From Gracilibacillus massiliensis (GTDB lineage Bacteria; Bacillota; Bacilli; Bacillales; Amphibacillaceae), in contig NZ_CZRP01000013.1 of the NCBI RefSeq assembly GCF_001458115.1, positions 496,001 to 560,000 of the forward strand: a stretch of 64,000 bases of DNA. The letters run 5' to 3'. Below, piece by piece: positions 62,640 through 64,000 of this stretch. Both the position numbers and the translations under genes were made by a program. The number at the start of each line of letters is the position of its first letter. The first letter of the stretch is position 1. The notes beneath the pieces are model-generated. The model did not search any database, was not told the origin of the DNA, and saw only the letters and a list, made by a program, of their open reading frames with translations.

Positions 62640-63902
62640 TTACATATTTTGAGATAATGTATTTATACCCATCTCCCGTTTCAAAGACAAGCTTCCTAAT
62701 AAGAGTTCGTTTATCCACTGACTTGCAGCGCCTAGTGCGATCGTATGATCCATTAAATTAGATTTCACAACTTCTAATTTTTTCGTATTTGTTTTTAAAG
62801 CATGTTTGGCAAAAGAATCGACGAGAGAAGAATACGTTTCTTTTGAAGCATTACTTATTAGGCTTCCCGTTAAAATGATCTTTTCAGGATTAATAATATT
62901 TACTAAAGTAGAAACAGCAATTCCTACATATCTAGCAGCTTCTTCTACCACATTCAATACTAGGGCATCCCCCTTAATTAAAGCTTCATACACATCTGAG
63001 ATCATGATGTCATCAGGTACCTCTCTTACGTCATGCAATATTGTAGGAAAACCCTTCTTCATTTTTTTCTGTATCTGTTCCAAAATTGATGCTTCACTTG
63101 CGAGTGCCTCCAGACAACCATAATTACCACATGTACATAACGGTCCATCACCATCCACTATTGTATGCCCAATCTGACCGGCACCAAAATCAATACCATG
63201 AAATATTTTACGATCAATCATAATACCTGCACCGATACCGTAGTCCACATTCACAACAATAAATGAGTTCTCTTCTTTCGCGTCCCCAAACCAGGATTCG
63301 GCCAAAGTTAAGGCGTTACAATCATTATCAACCAAAACTGGTAAATCGATGGCTCTCTCTAACTGTTCTTTAATCGGTACGTTTTCCCAGTCTAGATGAG
63401 GTGGATAAATCGCGACACCCTTCTGATAGTCTACAATTCCATGCATCCCCACACCAATACCTAAAAATTCGGAACGGTGAAATCCCTTTTTTTGTAATAG
63501 ATGGTTAATTACTAAAGTGATCTTATTAATCAGAGGTTCTGGTGATGTATTATGGGGCAAATCTTCAGATTGGTGAACCAACTTTTCCCCCTTGAGATTA
63601 TAAATGCCTATTGTAATATGCTTAGAAGTAATTCCCACACCTATAACTTTTAAGGTTTTTTCTTCGATATCATATAGAGTTGGGAATCTACCTCTATCTG
63701 TTTTTGATGCTCCGATATTTTTTATTAATTGATAGTTTTCTAACTTATCTACAATATCTGCAATTGCTGGTAATGTAAGTCCTGTTTGTTTCGCCAAAGT
63801 AGACTTAGAAGTAGCACCATTTTTCATTAAAATACGCAAAATTAATTTTTGATTATATTGTTTCATCATGTCTTTACTGATTCGCTGTGTGGTATTGTAC
63901 AT
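62640..63902 (-). CDS. ROK-family transcriptional regulator (XylR/NagC-like)
   Basis: A 420-residue repressor-type protein. A winged helix-turn-helix (about 10-70: LILRILMKNGATSKSTLAKQTGLTLPAIADIVDKLE) is fused to a ROK sugar-kinase-like domain. The zinc motif CTCGNYGCLEALAS lies near 240, and GVGMHGIVD with VDNDCNALTLAESWFGDAKEENSFIVVNVDYGIGAGI forms the ligand pocket. Such proteins repress xylose, N-acetylglucosamine or glucose-responsive genes. The regulated genes probably lie beyond the right edge, where a direct repeat is seen. A link to the alpha-xylosidase locus 55 kb away is possible but unsupported. Confidence 0.88.
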   Translation of the reverse strand: MYNTTQRISKDMMKQYNQKLILRILMKNGATSKSTLAKQTGLTLPAIADIVDKLENYQLIKNIGASKTDRGRFPTLYDIEEKTLKVIGVGITSKHITIGIYNLKGEKLVHQSEDLPHNTSPEPLINKITLVINHLLQKKGFHRSEFLGIGVGMHGIVDYQKGVAIYPPHLDWENVPIKEQLERAIDLPVLVDNDCNALTLAESWFGDAKEENSFIVVNVDYGIGAGIMIDRKIFHGIDFGAGQIGHTIVDGDGPLCTCGNYGCLEALASEASILEQIQKKMKKGFPTILHDVREVPDDIMISDVYEALIKGDALVLNVVEEAARYVGIAVSTLVNIINPEKIILTGSLISNASKETYSSLVDSFAKHALKTNTKKLEVVKSNLMDHTIALGAASQWINELLLGSLSLKREMGINTLSQNM

Positions 63903-63941
63903 TTTGCATCTCCCTAAATTCTTACATTATCTTATTAAAGT

Positions 63942-63968
63942 AAGTTTACTAAATACAAGTTTATTAAA
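63942..63968. promoter_or_regulatory. Direct repeat, possible ROK operator
   Basis: AAGTTTACTAAA (63942-63953) and AAGTTTATTAAA (63957-63968) are spaced 15 bp start to start and lie 40 bp upstream of the ROK gene. XylR-type operators have similar TTAGTTT-like AT-rich repeats. This may be an autoregulatory site or serve a gene beyond the right edge. Confidence 0.4.
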
Positions 63969-64000
63969 ATTATTTTAAATAATCAAGTCCCTCTTCATTA

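Overview
The window is low-GC DNA (roughly 35-38 % GC by eye) from a Gram-positive, Bacillaceae-type bacterium. The evidence is strong AGGAGG-type ribosome sites, YesM/YesN two-component systems, three S-box (SAM-I) riboswitches, lipobox lipoproteins, an LPxTG-like wall anchor, SigX-like ECF factors and a YtoQ homologue. A halophilic or soil genus near Gracilibacillus/Amphibacillus is plausible, but that is inference. Almost all genes between 1 and 29 kb lie on the minus strand.

Region 1 (1-19.8 kb) is a carbohydrate locus. A YesN-type regulator (cut by the left edge) and its YesM-type kinase sit beside an ABC sugar importer (SBP, MalF- and MalG-like permeases). A second block holds a GH31 alpha-xylosidase, a GH2 beta-glucuronidase-like enzyme, a YesL/DUF624 membrane protein, LplC- and LplB-like permeases and their SBP, followed by a second YesN/YesM pair. 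An intact-looking IS4-family element (18374-19779, 9-bp target duplication) sits just upstream of the second kinase and separates it from a cre-like site.

Region 2 (20-29 kb) holds a lactate permease behind a Rex-like operator, a 1962-residue wall-anchored amylopullulanase with two different GH13 catalytic modules and four CBM41-like modules behind three LacI-type operator repeats, and a quinone oxidoreductase. Region 3 (29-40 kb) holds an SH3/L,D-transpeptidase-like protein, a 52-residue zinc-ribbon protein, a GGDEF-EAL protein, a VOC protein, a GH16-GT2-deacetylase exopolysaccharide operon, stacked hairpins with a copy of a dispersed repeat, an MFS transporter and an NCS2 permease.

Region 4 (40-46.4 kb) is a sulfur-salvage locus. 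MetNIQ, two flavin monooxygenases and an FMN reductase form three transcription units, each with its own sigma-A promoter, SAM riboswitch and terminator. Region 5 (46.4-53.5 kb) holds a SEC-C protein, an ECF sigma/anti-sigma pair, a small coiled-coil protein, a 51-bp tandem array of hairpins, an aldo/keto reductase, HtpX and a 41-bp tandem repeat.

Region 6 (53.5-59.8 kb) is the most unusual part: one minus-strand operon encoding a GrpE-like factor with an extra N-terminal domain, a 576-residue Hsp70, a membrane TPR protein, a membrane J-domain-like protein whose HPD motif is replaced by TNE, a TPR-like unknown and a small EF-hand-like acidic protein. It looks like a dedicated, membrane-linked second Hsp70 machine. 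Region 7 (60-64 kb) has a second IS4-type element with a frameshifted transposase and perfect 9-bp duplications, a TM2 protein, YtoQ and a ROK (XylR-like) repressor. Start sites were moved from the longest frame wherever a ribosome site clearly marks an internal start.
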